Of a stretch of DNA of 64,000 nucleotides, positions 16,029 to 25,016 are shown piece by piece (position 1 is the first letter of the stretch; each line of letters opens with the position of its first letter). The position numbers and the translations under genes are program-made. The stretch is from Streptomyces luteolus. GTDB lineage: Bacteria > Actinomycetota > Actinomycetes > Streptomycetales > Streptomycetaceae. The notes beneath the pieces were generated by a model, which was given only the letters and a program-made list of their open reading frames with translations, had not been told where the DNA came from and searched no databases. Location of the stretch: positions 186,001 to 250,000 of the forward strand of contig NZ_JASCIS010000004.1 in NCBI RefSeq assembly GCF_029968015.1, written 5' to 3'.

Positions 16029-16697
16029 TCAGTCGACGAGACCCGAGCGGTGGGCCAGGACCGCCGCCTGCACGCGGCTCTCGCAGCCCGTCTTCTCCAG
16101 GATCGACCCGACGTGGGTCTTCACCGTGCCCACGCCGATGCCGAGCAGCCGACCGATCTCCAGGTTGGCGAGGCCGCGTCCGAGCATCACGAGGACCTCG
16201 CGCTCCCGGTCGGTGAGGCCCGCGAGGCGTGCGGCCCGGTCGTCCGTGCCGGGCCGGGTGCCGCCTTGCAGCATCCGGCGGATGACGGTGCCGGTGACGC
16301 CGGGCGAGAGGACCGCGTCACCGGCCGCCGCCGCGCGGACCGCGTTGATGAGTTCCTGCGGGCCCACGTCCTTGAGCAGGAAGCCGGTGGCGCCGGCGTG
16401 CAGGGCGCGCGTCACGTTGTCCTCGTCGCCGAACGTGGTGAGCATGACGACGCGCGGCGCCGGGTCCAGGGCGAGCAGCGGCCCGATCGCCGCGAGCCCG
16501 TCCATCACCGGCATGCGGACATCCACCAGGGCGACGTCCGGCCGGAGTTCGGCCGCGAGCCGCACGGCCTCGGCGCCGTTCGCGGCCTCCCCGACGACGT
16601 CGATGCCGTCCGCGTGCCGCAGGATCAGGCGTACGCCGTGCCGGATCATCTCCTCGTCGTCGGCGAGGAGTACGCGGACGGGGGCGGGGTCGGTCAT
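16029..16697 (-). CDS. NarL/LuxR-type response regulator
   Basis: A 222-residue two-component regulator. The receiver domain has the acidic pair LLADDEE near the N-terminus, phospho-acceptor Asp59 (DVALVDVRMP), the threonine VVMLTTF and the lysine FLLKD. The C-terminal LuxR helix-turn-helix reads LTDREREVLVMLGRGLANLEIGR and GTVKTHVGSILEKTG. Its ATG overlaps the stop of the kinase gene (ATGA, 16694-16697), so the two are translationally coupled. It is the probable regulator of the downstream ABC transporter operon on the same strand, judged from position only. Confidence 0.93.
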   Translation of the reverse strand: MTDPAPVRVLLADDEEMIRHGVRLILRHADGIDVVGEAANGAEAVRLAAELRPDVALVDVRMPVMDGLAAIGPLLALDPAPRVVMLTTFGDEDNVTRALHAGATGFLLKDVGPQELINAVRAAAAGDAVLSPGVTGTVIRRMLQGGTRPGTDDRAARLAGLTDREREVLVMLGRGLANLEIGRLLGIGVGTVKTHVGSILEKTGCESRVQAAVLAHRSGLVD

Positions 16698-18391
16698 GGC
16701 TGCTGCTCCTGGGGTTCGGTGGACGTAGTGGGCGCGGTGGGTGAGGGGGTGTCCGTCGGTTCCGTGACCAGCGGGACCGTGAACCGGTCGATGGCCGTGA
16801 GCTTGTCGCCGGTGAAGCAGTAGCGGACGAGCTCCATCTCGCCCTCCTCGCGGTGCTTCGGGTCGTTGCCCGTGAACGGATACATGCAGCTGGTCGCGGA
16901 CTTCGGCCGAGGCGGTTCGCGTCCGAAGGCCGCCGCGCGGGCCTCGTCGCCCTCGCCGTACAGGGCGGCCTGCACCTCGTCGCGGCTCATGCCGAGGCGG
17001 GGGTCCGCCGGGGGTTCGTAGTTCTGGCCGGGCCTGGCCTGGTCGACGAGGACCATCCCGAACAGCATCATCACGCCGACGCCCGCGAGGCCGAGCAGTC
17101 CGGTCGCCGCGTCCGCGAGCCGCCGCTGCATCCCCGGCAGGCCGCGCCCGGACGCCGCTTCGGGTGCGTGGGCGTACGCGGGTTCCGCCGGTGCGTCCGT
17201 CTCCGGGACCGTCTCCGGCTCGGCGGGCAGGTCCGCCGCCACCTCGAAGCCGCCGGGCGGGGTCGGGCCCGCCGCAAGGGTGCCGCCGAGCAGTGCGACC
17301 CGCTCCCGCAGGCCGGTCAGCCCGCGCCCGGTGCCGATCCGCTCGGCGTCGCGCGCGGCCGGGGGTGCGGCACCGGCGGGCGGTACGCCGTTGCGCACTG
17401 TGATCCGCACCCGCTGCTCGTCGTGCGTGACCGTCACGTCGACGCGGGCCCCGGCGGCGTACCGGTGCACGTTGGTCAGCGACTCGCGCACCACGCGGTG
17501 CACGGCGCGGCGCACCCGGGCCTCGCGGCGGTCGAGGTCGGGTCCCGACCAGGTCAGGTCGACCAGGACGCCGCCGCCGCGCGACTCCTCGACCAGGGCC
17601 TCGATGTCGGCGCGGGTGCCGGTGGCGTCGGTGAGCGCGTCGGTGCCGGTGTCGCGCCCCAACGGGCCGAGCACGCCGAGGACTTCGCGCAGCTCGCGCA
17701 TCGCGTCCCGCGTGGCGCCGCGCACCAGGGCGGCCTCGCCCTGAAGGTCGGGCGCCTGCTCCCGCAGGGCCAACTCAAGGCCGCCCGCGTGCAGCGAGAT
17801 GAGGCTGAGCCGGTGGCCGACGAGGTCGTGCATCTCGGCGGCGATCCGGGAGCGTTCGTGGATCCGGGACGCGCTGTCGGCCTGCCGCTCGGCCTCCTCG
17901 GCGGCGGCGGTCCGCTCCCGCAGCGCGAGCAGCAGCCGGTCCTGCTGGCCTGCGGCGGCGCCCACGAGCCCCGGTACGAGCACGGTCGTCGCGGCGAGGA
18001 CGGCGCCGAGCGCGACGCCGAAGATGGGCGGGCCGACGCCGGTGTACGGGGCGGTGAGCCCGCAGCTGACGATCGCGAGGACGCTGCCTGCGAGCAGCAG
18101 CACGGTGCGGCGCCGGGCCACCGTCAGCTGCCGGGTGGCGGTGTACGCGGCGATGCCGGTGAGCAGCCCGACGGCGGGCACGACCCCCATCAGCGCGGCG
18201 AGCCCGAGCCCGCTCGCGAGCGGGTAGCGCCGTCGTACGACGAGGAGGGCGAGGGCGCAGAGGACGAGCAGGACGAGGAGGTCGGGGGCGAGGGCGTCGC
18301 CGAGGCTGTTCGCGACGGAGAAGGTGCCGAGGACGAGGATGCCTCCGGCGGTTGCTTCGAATCCGGCTCGCCAGAGTTTGCGCCCACGCAT
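16694..18391 (-). CDS. Sensor histidine kinase with a C-terminal membrane and SmpA-like extension
   Basis: A 565-residue kinase of the HisKA_3 family. Four or more TM segments span residues 15-145, followed by a coiled region and the phospho-acceptor in RIAAEMHDLVGHRLS (His188). The ATPase domain runs to about 390 (ESLTNVHRYA, GTGRGLTGLRERVALLGG). An acidic linker, another TM helix (about 429-450) and a 110-residue domain with DPRLGMSRDEVQAALYGEG follow. This last part resembles the two-helix start of SmpA/BamE-like modules and carries two cysteines. Most family members end after the ATPase domain. ATG 18391 is preferred; the upstream open frame enters a dispersed repeat. Confidence 0.87.
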   Translation of the reverse strand: MRGRKLWRAGFEATAGGILVLGTFSVANSLGDALAPDLLVLLVLCALALLVVRRRYPLASGLGLAALMGVVPAVGLLTGIAAYTATRQLTVARRRTVLLLAGSVLAIVSCGLTAPYTGVGPPIFGVALGAVLAATTVLVPGLVGAAAGQQDRLLLALRERTAAAEEAERQADSASRIHERSRIAAEMHDLVGHRLSLISLHAGGLELALREQAPDLQGEAALVRGATRDAMRELREVLGVLGPLGRDTGTDALTDATGTRADIEALVEESRGGGVLVDLTWSGPDLDRREARVRRAVHRVVRESLTNVHRYAAGARVDVTVTHDEQRVRITVRNGVPPAGAAPPAARDAERIGTGRGLTGLRERVALLGGTLAAGPTPPGGFEVAADLPAEPETVPETDAPAEPAYAHAPEAASGRGLPGMQRRLADAATGLLGLAGVGVMMLFGMVLVDQARPGQNYEPPADPRLGMSRDEVQAALYGEGDEARAAAFGREPPRPKSATSCMYPFTGNDPKHREEGEMELVRYCFTGDKLTAIDRFTVPLVTEPTDTPSPTAPTTSTEPQEQQP

Positions 18392-18480
18392 GGGTCCCAG
18401 TATCGGTGCGGCTGCGCCCCGGGCTGTGCTCCTCCGGAGGGATACGGGTCTCTGCCGTTCGGCAGAGGACTTTCTCCCCG

Positions 18481-18655
18481 CCCCGCCCCTTCCCGAAAGC
18501 CTGCGGCGCTTCGGGGGCTCCGCCCCCGGACCCCCGCTCCTCAAACGCCGGAGGGGCTGAATGGGGCCCCGAAAGGGGCGCGGGGAACTGCGCGACCAGC
18601 CACGACGGCGGGTCAGCCGAACGACAGCGCCGCAGGCTTTCGGGAAGGGGCGGGG
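18481..18655. repeat. Dispersed inverted repeat, copy R1
   Basis: Arms of 28 bp (18481-18508 and 18628-18655) are perfect reverse complements. Inside are a small GGGGGCTCCGCCCCC hairpin, the module CTCCTCAAACGCCGGAGGGG, and a second module GGGGCGCGGGGAACTGCGCG. It lies between the kinase start and the oxidoreductase stop (both minus strand). Other family members are at about 30.2, 31.2, 45.0, 55.9, 57.1 and 61.2 kb. Confidence 0.88.
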
Positions 18656-18665
18656 AGGGGAGAAA

Positions 18666-20087
18666 TCAGCCCCGGCCCGCCACCCGGTCCGCCCACCCCG
18701 CCAGACGGTCCGTCGAAGACGACGTGGTCGGGAGGGACGCCTCCCGCCGGTCCGCCGTGCGGTACGCCGCGTACAGGGACTGCACCCCCAGCCACCGCAA
18801 CGGCTCCGGCTCCCACTTGCGGACCTTGTGGTTCACCCAGGGCAGCTCGGTGAGCTCGGTCGAAGCGCCCTGCCCGGAGTCCTGCCGGACCAGATCACGC
18901 AGCGTGCGCGCCGCGAGGTTGGCCGTGGCGACGCCGGACCCGACATAGCCGCCCGCCCAGCCGAGCCCCGTCGACCGGTCGAGCGTGACCGTGGCGCACC
19001 AGTCGCGGGGCACGCCGAGCACCCCGGACCAGGCGTGGTCGATCCGGGTGCGGGCCAACGCCGGGAAGAAGCGGACCAGGAGCGACCGCAGCGCGTCCAC
19101 GGTCCCCGGCTGCGTACGGCCGTCGTTGTCGGTGCGGGACCCGTACCGGTACGGCACGCCGCGCCCGCCGAGCGCGATTCGGTCGTCGGCGGTGCGCTGC
19201 GCGTACATGTAGGCGTGCGCCATGTCGCCGAGGGTCTCGCGGCCCTCCCAGCCGATGGACTTCCACAGCTCGGCGGGGATCGGCTCGGTCACGACCATCG
19301 AGGAGTTCATCGGCAGCCACTCGCGCCGCAGCCCCTTGAGCGCTGCCGTGAAGCCCTCCGTGCAGCGCAGCACGTAGGGCGCGCGGACCGTGCCGTACGG
19401 CGTGACCGCGTGTTTGGGCTTGATCTCGGTGACGGGCGTCGACTCGTGGATCGTGACGCCGAGCGCCTCGACGGCCGCAGCGAGCCCGGTGACCAGCTTC
19501 GCCGGGTGCAGCCGCGCCCCGTGCGGGGTCCAGCTGGAGCCGACGGCTCCGGAGACCTGGATCCGGTCGGCGGTCTCGCGCGCACCGAGCAGCAGCCGCT
19601 CCCGGTCCCCGTACGCCACCTCGTCCTCGTGGAAGGCGCGGAGACGGGGCAACTGGGCCGGGGTGTACGCGACTTCGAGAACTCCGCCCCGGTGGACGTC
19701 CGCCGCGATGGACTCCTCCTCGGCCACCCGGACGACCTCGGCGACCGTGTCGTTCATGGCCGTCTGGAGCCGGGCGGCGGCGTCCTTGCCGTGCAGCTTC
19801 GCGTACCGGTCGCGTCCCGCGATGCCGTTGTAGAGCCAGCCGCCGTTGCGCCCGGAAGCGCCGTAGCCGCAGAACTTCTGCTCCAGGACGGTGATCCGCA
19901 GGAAGGGCACGGCCTTCTTCAGGTAGTACGCGGTCCACAGACCGGTATAGCCGCCGCCCACGACGCAGACGTCGGCGGTGGCGTCCCCGGTGAGGGGCTC
20001 GCGGGCCACGGGCAGGCCGTGGTCGTGGAACCAGTGGGATATGTGACCGTTGAGGGTGTGGCCGTCGAGGGCGCGGGGCGCGTTCAT
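18666..20087 (-). CDS. FAD-dependent amine/amino-acid oxidase (DAO family)
   Basis: A 473-residue flavoprotein. The dinucleotide-binding motif is VCVVGGGYTGLWTAYYLKK (about 40-58), followed by YGASGRNGGWLYNG, the pattern of the DadA / gamma-glutamylputrescine oxidase group. The C-terminal FAD-binding stretch is GLGWAGGYVGSGVATANLAAR. It would oxidise a C-N bond with O2; the actual amine is unknown. Its ATG overlaps the TGA of the upstream rhomboid-like gene by four bases, so they are coupled. The much longer open frame upstream is antisense to other genes. Confidence 0.88.
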   Translation of the reverse strand: MNAPRALDGHTLNGHISHWFHDHGLPVAREPLTGDATADVCVVGGGYTGLWTAYYLKKAVPFLRITVLEQKFCGYGASGRNGGWLYNGIAGRDRYAKLHGKDAAARLQTAMNDTVAEVVRVAEEESIAADVHRGGVLEVAYTPAQLPRLRAFHEDEVAYGDRERLLLGARETADRIQVSGAVGSSWTPHGARLHPAKLVTGLAAAVEALGVTIHESTPVTEIKPKHAVTPYGTVRAPYVLRCTEGFTAALKGLRREWLPMNSSMVVTEPIPAELWKSIGWEGRETLGDMAHAYMYAQRTADDRIALGGRGVPYRYGSRTDNDGRTQPGTVDALRSLLVRFFPALARTRIDHAWSGVLGVPRDWCATVTLDRSTGLGWAGGYVGSGVATANLAARTLRDLVRQDSGQGASTELTELPWVNHKVRKWEPEPLRWLGVQSLYAAYRTADRREASLPTTSSSTDRLAGWADRVAGRG

Positions 20088-20722
20088 GGCCGGGAACGTA
20101 CCCGACGCGTCAAGGGCCGGCACCCCAGACCGACGAGGACGGCGACGGCATGCCCGACGTCCGTGAAGGTCCGGTCCACGGCGAGCGGCAGCCCGTAGAA
20201 CAGCAGGACCGCGAAGAGATACGGCCCGCGCCAGCGCCCCGGCAGGCGGTAGGTCAGCACGGCCACGACCCCGGCGAGCGCGTAGCTGACGCCCACGTCG
20301 AGGGTGTCGGCGGCCGAGGCGGGCGCGCGCCCGTGCCGGATCGCCCAGGCAAGGAGGCCCTCGCTGACCAGCGTCGCAAGCACGTGCGCGGCCGCGCACA
20401 CCGCGAGCCAGCGCAGCGTGCCCAACCAGCGCTCGGCGGGGGCGTGAAAAACGCTGTAGAGCAGGGCGTACGGCCACCAGGTCGCGCCGTCGATCCAGAA
20501 CGCGCTGGAGATCAGCACGCGGACCGGGTTCCGGGAAAGCCCGTGCAGGTTGGTGGACCGCTGCCGCAGGAACTGCTCCTCGAACGCGGGCGACATCTGC
20601 CGCAGGGCGACGGTCGTCACGAACAGCAGGGCCAGCCACACGTACGTCCCCGGCGCGCTCCGGACGTACGCCCACACCCGGCGGGTGGCGCCGCGCGCGC
20701 GGACCAGGGGCGAAAAGGGCAT
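20084..20722 (-). CDS. Rhomboid-like integral membrane protein
   Basis: A 212-residue protein with about six TM segments (YVWLALLFVTTVAL, WPYALLYSVFHAPAERWLG, WLAVCAAAHVLATLVSEGLL, TLDVGVSYALAGVVAVLTY, YLFAVLLFYGLPL, HAVAVLVGLG). The layout matches the Streptomyces rhomboid-like family. GVSYALAG sits where rhomboid proteases carry GxSG, but no clear Ser-His dyad is visible, so proteolytic activity is doubtful. It is coupled to the oxidoreductase gene downstream through an ATGA overlap. The ATG at 20722 is chosen because the upstream frame only reads antisense repeats. Confidence 0.75.
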   Translation of the reverse strand: MPFSPLVRARGATRRVWAYVRSAPGTYVWLALLFVTTVALRQMSPAFEEQFLRQRSTNLHGLSRNPVRVLISSAFWIDGATWWPYALLYSVFHAPAERWLGTLRWLAVCAAAHVLATLVSEGLLAWAIRHGRAPASAADTLDVGVSYALAGVVAVLTYRLPGRWRGPYLFAVLLFYGLPLAVDRTFTDVGHAVAVLVGLGCRPLTRRVRSRP

Positions 20723-20756
20723 GAGGGGATTGAGCCACGTCCCTAGGATCGGCACG

Positions 20757-21740
20757 GTGACCGACATGACCGATAGGACCGACAGGGCCGACAGGACCGA
20801 CAGGACCGACAGGACCGACATCCGGATCCCCGCCGAACTCACCCGCACCCAGCTCAAGTACAACGGCGAGGCGGGCCGCGCCTTCATCGAGGCGCTGCCT
20901 GGCCGCGCCGCCGACCTCCTGGACCGCTGGCAGCTGCGCGTCACGGGCCCGTCGATGTACGGGATGGCCTCCCTCGTCCTGCCGGTGCGGCGCGCCGACG
21001 GCACCCGCGCCGCCCTCAAGCTGCAACTCCTCGACGAGGAGAGCGAGGGCGAGCCGGTCGGCCTCAGGGCCTGGGACGGCGCGGGCGTCGTGCACCTCCT
21101 CGACCACGACCCGGACACCGGCACGCTGCTCCTCGAACGCCTCGACGAGCAACGGCACTTGTCCACCTTGGTCCAGCGGGGCGACGCCCGCGAGGCCACC
21201 CGCATCCTCGCCGGACTGCTCGCCCGCCTCACCGCCGTCCAGGCCCCGCCCGGCCTGCGCCACCTCGGGGACATCGCGCGGGACATGCTGGACGACGTCC
21301 CCGGCGCGCTCGGCTCGCCCCTGGTGGACGCCCCGGCCCGCCAGACGCTCCTGGCCTGCGCGTCCGCCGTACGGGACGTGGTGGGCGAGCCCGGCGACCG
21401 GCTCCTCCACTGGGACCTGCACTTCGACAACATCCTCGCCGCCGACCGCGAACCCTGGCTCGCCATCGACCCCAAGCCGCTCGCCGGGGACCCGGGCTTC
21501 GACCTGATGCCGGCCCTGTTCAACGAGCTCGCCGACAGCGCGGACGGCTTCGACACGGCCGAAGTCCTGTACCGCTTCGACCTGTTGACGGAGACCCTGT
21601 CCCTGGACCGCTCCCGAGCGGCGTCCTGGACGATGGGCCGGGCGTTGCAGAACCTGCTGTGGAACGTCGAGGACGAGGAGGACGAGCTGGACGCGGACCA
21701 GCTGGCGATCGCGGAGCTGCTGCGGGAGAAATACCTCTGA
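20757..21740 (+). CDS. APH(6)/hydroxyurea-type phosphotransferase
   Basis: A 327-residue small-molecule kinase of the aminoglycoside 6-phosphotransferase / hydroxyurea kinase family. It has YGMASLVLPVRRADG, a lysine-bearing AALKLQLLD, the Brenner-type catalytic motif LLHWDLHFDNILAA, and the metal-binding AIDPKPLAGDPGFDLMP. It would phosphorylate streptomycin-like or related compounds; actual substrate unknown. The N-terminus carries Thr-Asp-Arg repeats coded by 9-bp tandem units (about 20774-20818). Starts at GTG 20757 (AGGA upstream) or ATG 20766 are both possible. Confidence 0.85.
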   Translation: MTDMTDRTDRADRTDRTDRTDIRIPAELTRTQLKYNGEAGRAFIEALPGRAADLLDRWQLRVTGPSMYGMASLVLPVRRADGTRAALKLQLLDEESEGEPVGLRAWDGAGVVHLLDHDPDTGTLLLERLDEQRHLSTLVQRGDAREATRILAGLLARLTAVQAPPGLRHLGDIARDMLDDVPGALGSPLVDAPARQTLLACASAVRDVVGEPGDRLLHWDLHFDNILAADREPWLAIDPKPLAGDPGFDLMPALFNELADSADGFDTAEVLYRFDLLTETLSLDRSRAASWTMGRALQNLLWNVEDEEDELDADQLAIAELLREKYL

Positions 21741-21776
21741 CGCCCATGGGCCCGGGGCCCCGGCTAACCTGCGCGC

Positions 21777-22250
21777 ATGATCCGCACAGCGACCCCCGAA
21801 GACGTCCCCGCCATCCTCGCGATGATCCGCGAGCTCGCCGAGTACGAGAAGGCCCTGCACGAGGTCCGCGCCACGGAGGCCCAACTCCACACGGCCCTCT
21901 TCGGCGAGCGGCCCGCCGCGTACGCGCACATCGCGGAGGACGAGTCCGGCGAGGCCGTGGGCTTCACGCTGTGGTTCCTCACCTTCTCCACGTGGCGCGG
22001 CGTGCACGGCATCTACATGGAAGACCTCTACGTACGCCCCGAGGCCCGCGGCGGCGGCCACGGCAAGGCGCTGATGGCGGAACTGGCCCGCATCTGCGCG
22101 GCCCGCGGCTACCAGCGCCTGGAGTGGGCGGTCCTGGACTGGAACGAGCCGAGCATCGCCTTCTACGAGTCGCTGGGCGCGCGCCCGCAGTCGGAGTGGT
22201 CGGTGTACCGGCTCACGGACGAGGCGCTGGGGCGGTTGGGGGCGTCGTAA
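21777..22250 (+). CDS. GNAT N-acetyltransferase, diamine-acetyltransferase-like
   Basis: A 157-residue acetyltransferase. IRTATPEDVPAILAMIRELAEYEK at the N-terminus and YMEDLYVRPEARGGGHGKALMAELA (the acetyl-CoA-binding motif A, R/Q-x-x-G-x-G/A form) resemble the spermidine/thialysine SAT-like group. ERLEWAVLDWNEPSIAFYESLGA-type motif B follows. Codon use is normal. It is 36 bases downstream of the phosphotransferase gene and could share its transcript. Substrate unknown. Confidence 0.88.
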   Translation: MIRTATPEDVPAILAMIRELAEYEKALHEVRATEAQLHTALFGERPAAYAHIAEDESGEAVGFTLWFLTFSTWRGVHGIYMEDLYVRPEARGGGHGKALMAELARICAARGYQRLEWAVLDWNEPSIAFYESLGARPQSEWSVYRLTDEALGRLGAS

Positions 22251-22308
22251 TGTGGGGCCGCCGCGCCGAGGGTGTGGCGGCCCGGCTCACTTCCCCCTAC
22301 GAGGGTTC

Positions 22309-23598
22309 ATGCGCATCTCCACCGCACTTCGCACGCATTCCGCAGTGCTGGCCTTCCCCGTGATGGGCCTCTTCTTCACCTACGTCTTTCTCACGACCAC
22401 GCGTCATCTCGACCGGCTCATCCCCGTACCCTGGCCGGCGCAAGCCGCCTCGTACGCGATACACGCGCCGGTCCCGATGGCCGCTGCTGCCGTGGCGGCG
22501 CTCACCGCGGTAGAGGCGACGAGGCTTCGGGCCCTGGGTGTCTGGGACTTGGGGGCTGCGCGCCCCACTTGGCGGGTCGCAGTCCAGCCGATCCTCATCT
22601 CCGTGTCGGCCTTGTTCCTTCTCGTGGCAGGCATCGCCGCAGGCGGGTTGTGGGTCGTCGGCGCGACTCCCGACTGGTATGTGCTGCAGCTATTGGGGAT
22701 CGTCGTCGTCCTGCTCACCGCACACGCGGTGATCGGGTTCGTCGTCGGGCATCGATTCCACGCGCTGTACGCCGCGCCACTGCTGGCTGTTGTGGTCTTC
22801 GTCGGGATCAGTTTCCCGCTGGGGACTGACCACTACTGGGCGCACCATGTCAGCGGGTCCATCGGCTGGGTGGGGTTCGGTGAGACGTACTCGCCGGCCA
22901 TGACCCTGGCGGTGGTCCTGCCGACGGTCTGCCTGGCACTCGCGTGCGTTGTGCTGGCTGCTCCGCTCCGCGACCGGATCACCTCGGTCTCCGCGTCTCT
23001 CGTGATCGCGGTCGGCGGCCTCGTCGGGGCCTACGGCCTTGCCATGGACTGGCCTTCCATGGCTCCGGCCACCCAGGGGCTTGCACCGGTCACGTGTGAG
23101 GGGAAGACACCCGAAGTCTGCCTGCCGACAGCGGCCTCCGAGCACATCAGGGAGATTCAGCAGCAACTCGCCGAGATGACCGGAACGCTGGAGGCCAAGG
23201 GGCTCATCGACCGGACTCCGAGCCGTATAACGGATCGCAGGGTGGCTGACGTCCGGCTACCCGGAGTCAAGGGTGAGCACTGGACGCTCGGTCTGACCCC
23301 CGGGAACGCGGATGCGGTCCTTCGAGAGGAGATCGCCATCTCCGTGGTCGGGACGCCGTGCAAGGAACCGGACTGGAACACGCTGCACTACAACACCCTC
23401 TGGGTCGCCCGCACCATCGGGGTGGAGAGGGACTATGTCGCCTGGCTGTCCCGCGAGACCGATGGCTTCAGCCAGGGACAGACGAAGCGGCAGCTCCTTG
23501 CCGAGATGGACAGGGTGGACAAGCTCCCTTCGAACGAGCAACAAGCCTGGTATGCCGAGCGGCTCCGGCAAGCCTGCCGGGCAGGTGAACCATCGTGA
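22309..23598 (+). CDS. ABC-operon membrane protein with an extracytoplasmic C-terminal domain
   Basis: A 429-residue protein with seven or so hydrophobic segments in the first 270 residues (VLAFPVMGLFFTYVFL, ISVSALFLLVAGIAAGGLWV, LLGIVVVLLTAHAVIGFVV, YAAPLLAVVVFVGISF, AMTLAVVLPTVCLALACVVL, LVIAVGGLVGAYGLAM). A soluble C-terminal domain of about 150 residues with three cysteines follows. ATG 22309 has GAGGG upstream. It overlaps the next gene by four bases; with the two following genes it forms a compact ABC transporter operon. Not recognised as a known permease family; it may be a permease or accessory subunit. Confidence 0.75.
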   Translation: MRISTALRTHSAVLAFPVMGLFFTYVFLTTTRHLDRLIPVPWPAQAASYAIHAPVPMAAAAVAALTAVEATRLRALGVWDLGAARPTWRVAVQPILISVSALFLLVAGIAAGGLWVVGATPDWYVLQLLGIVVVLLTAHAVIGFVVGHRFHALYAAPLLAVVVFVGISFPLGTDHYWAHHVSGSIGWVGFGETYSPAMTLAVVLPTVCLALACVVLAAPLRDRITSVSASLVIAVGGLVGAYGLAMDWPSMAPATQGLAPVTCEGKTPEVCLPTAASEHIREIQQQLAEMTGTLEAKGLIDRTPSRITDRRVADVRLPGVKGEHWTLGLTPGNADAVLREEIAISVVGTPCKEPDWNTLHYNTLWVARTIGVERDYVAWLSRETDGFSQGQTKRQLLAEMDRVDKLPSNEQQAWYAERLRQACRAGEPS

Positions 23599-24182
23599 TC
23601 TGGTGGTTGCGTCAGAGAGGTGCCCTGGGGCTGCTGCCGGGGGCTCTGCTCGCCTTCGCGGTGAGTGTCGTTCTCACGCTCCATGTGGTCCTTGTTTTCC
23701 CCGCATTCCTGGGGGACCACACGATGGCGACACAGCTGAGCAACTTCCTCTGCCTGATCCCCAGCGTCGCCCTGGTCGTCTGCCTGGAGCGGCGGATGCC
23801 TTCGGTGGAACGTTCCGCGGTGCGTCGTCTCGACGCGAGAGACGTCGCGTTGGTGGCCGGATTCGCCCTCTTGGCCACCGGAGTGGCGATGACGATGGCG
23901 ATCTTCGGGCCCGACGAACTGTGGACGGCCGCGCGGAACAACCTGCTGTTCTGTGGATTCGCCCTGGGCGCCTGGCCATTGCTCGGCCACCGCGCGACAT
24001 TGCTCCCCGCTTTCTGGATGATGCAGGCCATGTTTCTCGGCGGGCGCAGCCGCAATGATCCCTACCCCTGGGTGATCGTCACGGAGGAGCCCGGTGTCGT
24101 ACACGCAGCCGCAGGCGCTGCCGCCGTCTTCCTGGCCGGGGTGCTTTCCCTCATCTGTTTCGTACCAAGGACCGCCCGATGA
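23595..24182 (+). CDS. Membrane subunit of the ABC operon
   Basis: A 195-residue protein with about six TM helices (LLPGALLAFAVSVVLTLHVV, LSNFLCLIPSVALVVCL, VALVAGFALLATGVAMTM, LLFCGFALGAWPLLG, VVHAAAGAAAVFLAGVLSLI). Its GTG start overlaps the stop of the preceding gene and its stop overlaps the ATPase start, both by four bases, so all three are translationally coupled. No family recognised; the position makes it the transmembrane partner of the ATPase. Confidence 0.78.
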   Translation: MIWWLRQRGALGLLPGALLAFAVSVVLTLHVVLVFPAFLGDHTMATQLSNFLCLIPSVALVVCLERRMPSVERSAVRRLDARDVALVAGFALLATGVAMTMAIFGPDELWTAARNNLLFCGFALGAWPLLGHRATLLPAFWMMQAMFLGGRSRNDPYPWVIVTEEPGVVHAAAGAAAVFLAGVLSLICFVPRTAR

Positions 24183-24928
24183 CCCTGCTGCTCGACCGTG
24201 TCACGTTCAGGTACCACCGCTGGAGCCGCCCCGTCCTGTCCCACCTCACCTACGAGGTTCCCGGCCGAGGCCTGACGATCCTGCTCGGACCTAACGGGGC
24301 GGGAAAGTCCACCACGATGGCCCTCCTCGCCGGGACGGCCGCGCCAACCGCGGGCAAGGTGCTGCTCACTGGATCGAGGCTCTCGTCCACAAGCCGTGAA
24401 TATCGTCGCCATGTGGCCTGGCTGCCTCAAAAGGTCCCCAGTTCCCGGCAGTTGACGGCACGCGAGTACGTGGCATACGTGGCCTGGCTGAAGGGAGAGA
24501 ACCGCTCCGACGCCTGGGCGGGGGCAGGATCAGCCCTCGATCAGGTCGGCCTCGGCGAGCAGCAGGGCGACAAGACGGCGCGACTCTCCGGTGGGCAGCT
24601 CCGCCGTGTCGGCATCGCCTGCGCTCTGGCTCACGACGCCCGCGTCATCCTCCTCGACGAGCCGACCGCGGGCCTTGACCCGCACCAGCGCACCGTCTTC
24701 CGTGACGTATTGCGGGAGGTCACGGAGAAGACCCCGGTGCTGATGTCGACCCACGACATCGTCGATCTGGCCGACGAAGCCGACACGGTCACGCTCATGG
24801 ACGGCGGCCGAGTGCGCCACCACGGCGGAACTCCGAGCTTCCTCGATCACGCACACCCGGAGGCCGCACCGGCTCGCCGCGCCGAATCCGCGTACTCGGT
24901 GCTCATGGGGCTGGGCCGCGCACAGTGA
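24179..24928 (+). CDS. ABC transporter ATP-binding protein
   Basis: A 249-residue ATPase of the drug/natrium/bacitracin export type. Walker A is LLGPNGAGKSTTMALLAG, the Q-loop region is VAWLPQKVPSSRQLTAREYV, the signature is LSGGQLRRVGIACAL, Walker B is VILLDEPTAGLDP, and the H-loop is LMSTHD. It is the last gene of the three-gene operon. The pairing with two unusual membrane proteins suggests export, perhaps self-protection or signalling; the substrate is unknown. Confidence 0.92.
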   Translation: MTLLLDRVTFRYHRWSRPVLSHLTYEVPGRGLTILLGPNGAGKSTTMALLAGTAAPTAGKVLLTGSRLSSTSREYRRHVAWLPQKVPSSRQLTAREYVAYVAWLKGENRSDAWAGAGSALDQVGLGEQQGDKTARLSGGQLRRVGIACALAHDARVILLDEPTAGLDPHQRTVFRDVLREVTEKTPVLMSTHDIVDLADEADTVTLMDGGRVRHHGGTPSFLDHAHPEAAPARRAESAYSVLMGLGRAQ

Positions 24929-25016
24929 GGGTCGAGGTCGCTGCGTCCGTGGCGCCTGTGTGGCCGCTTGATGTCACTGTGTGTCATGACTTTCTGCATG
25001 GGGCTGGGGGGAGAGG

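Noticed and set aside
18666..22061. A 1,131-codon minus-strand frame running through oxidoreductase, APH and GNAT regions
   Set aside because: Only the last 473 codons match a family; the rest is antisense to two well-supported plus-strand genes.
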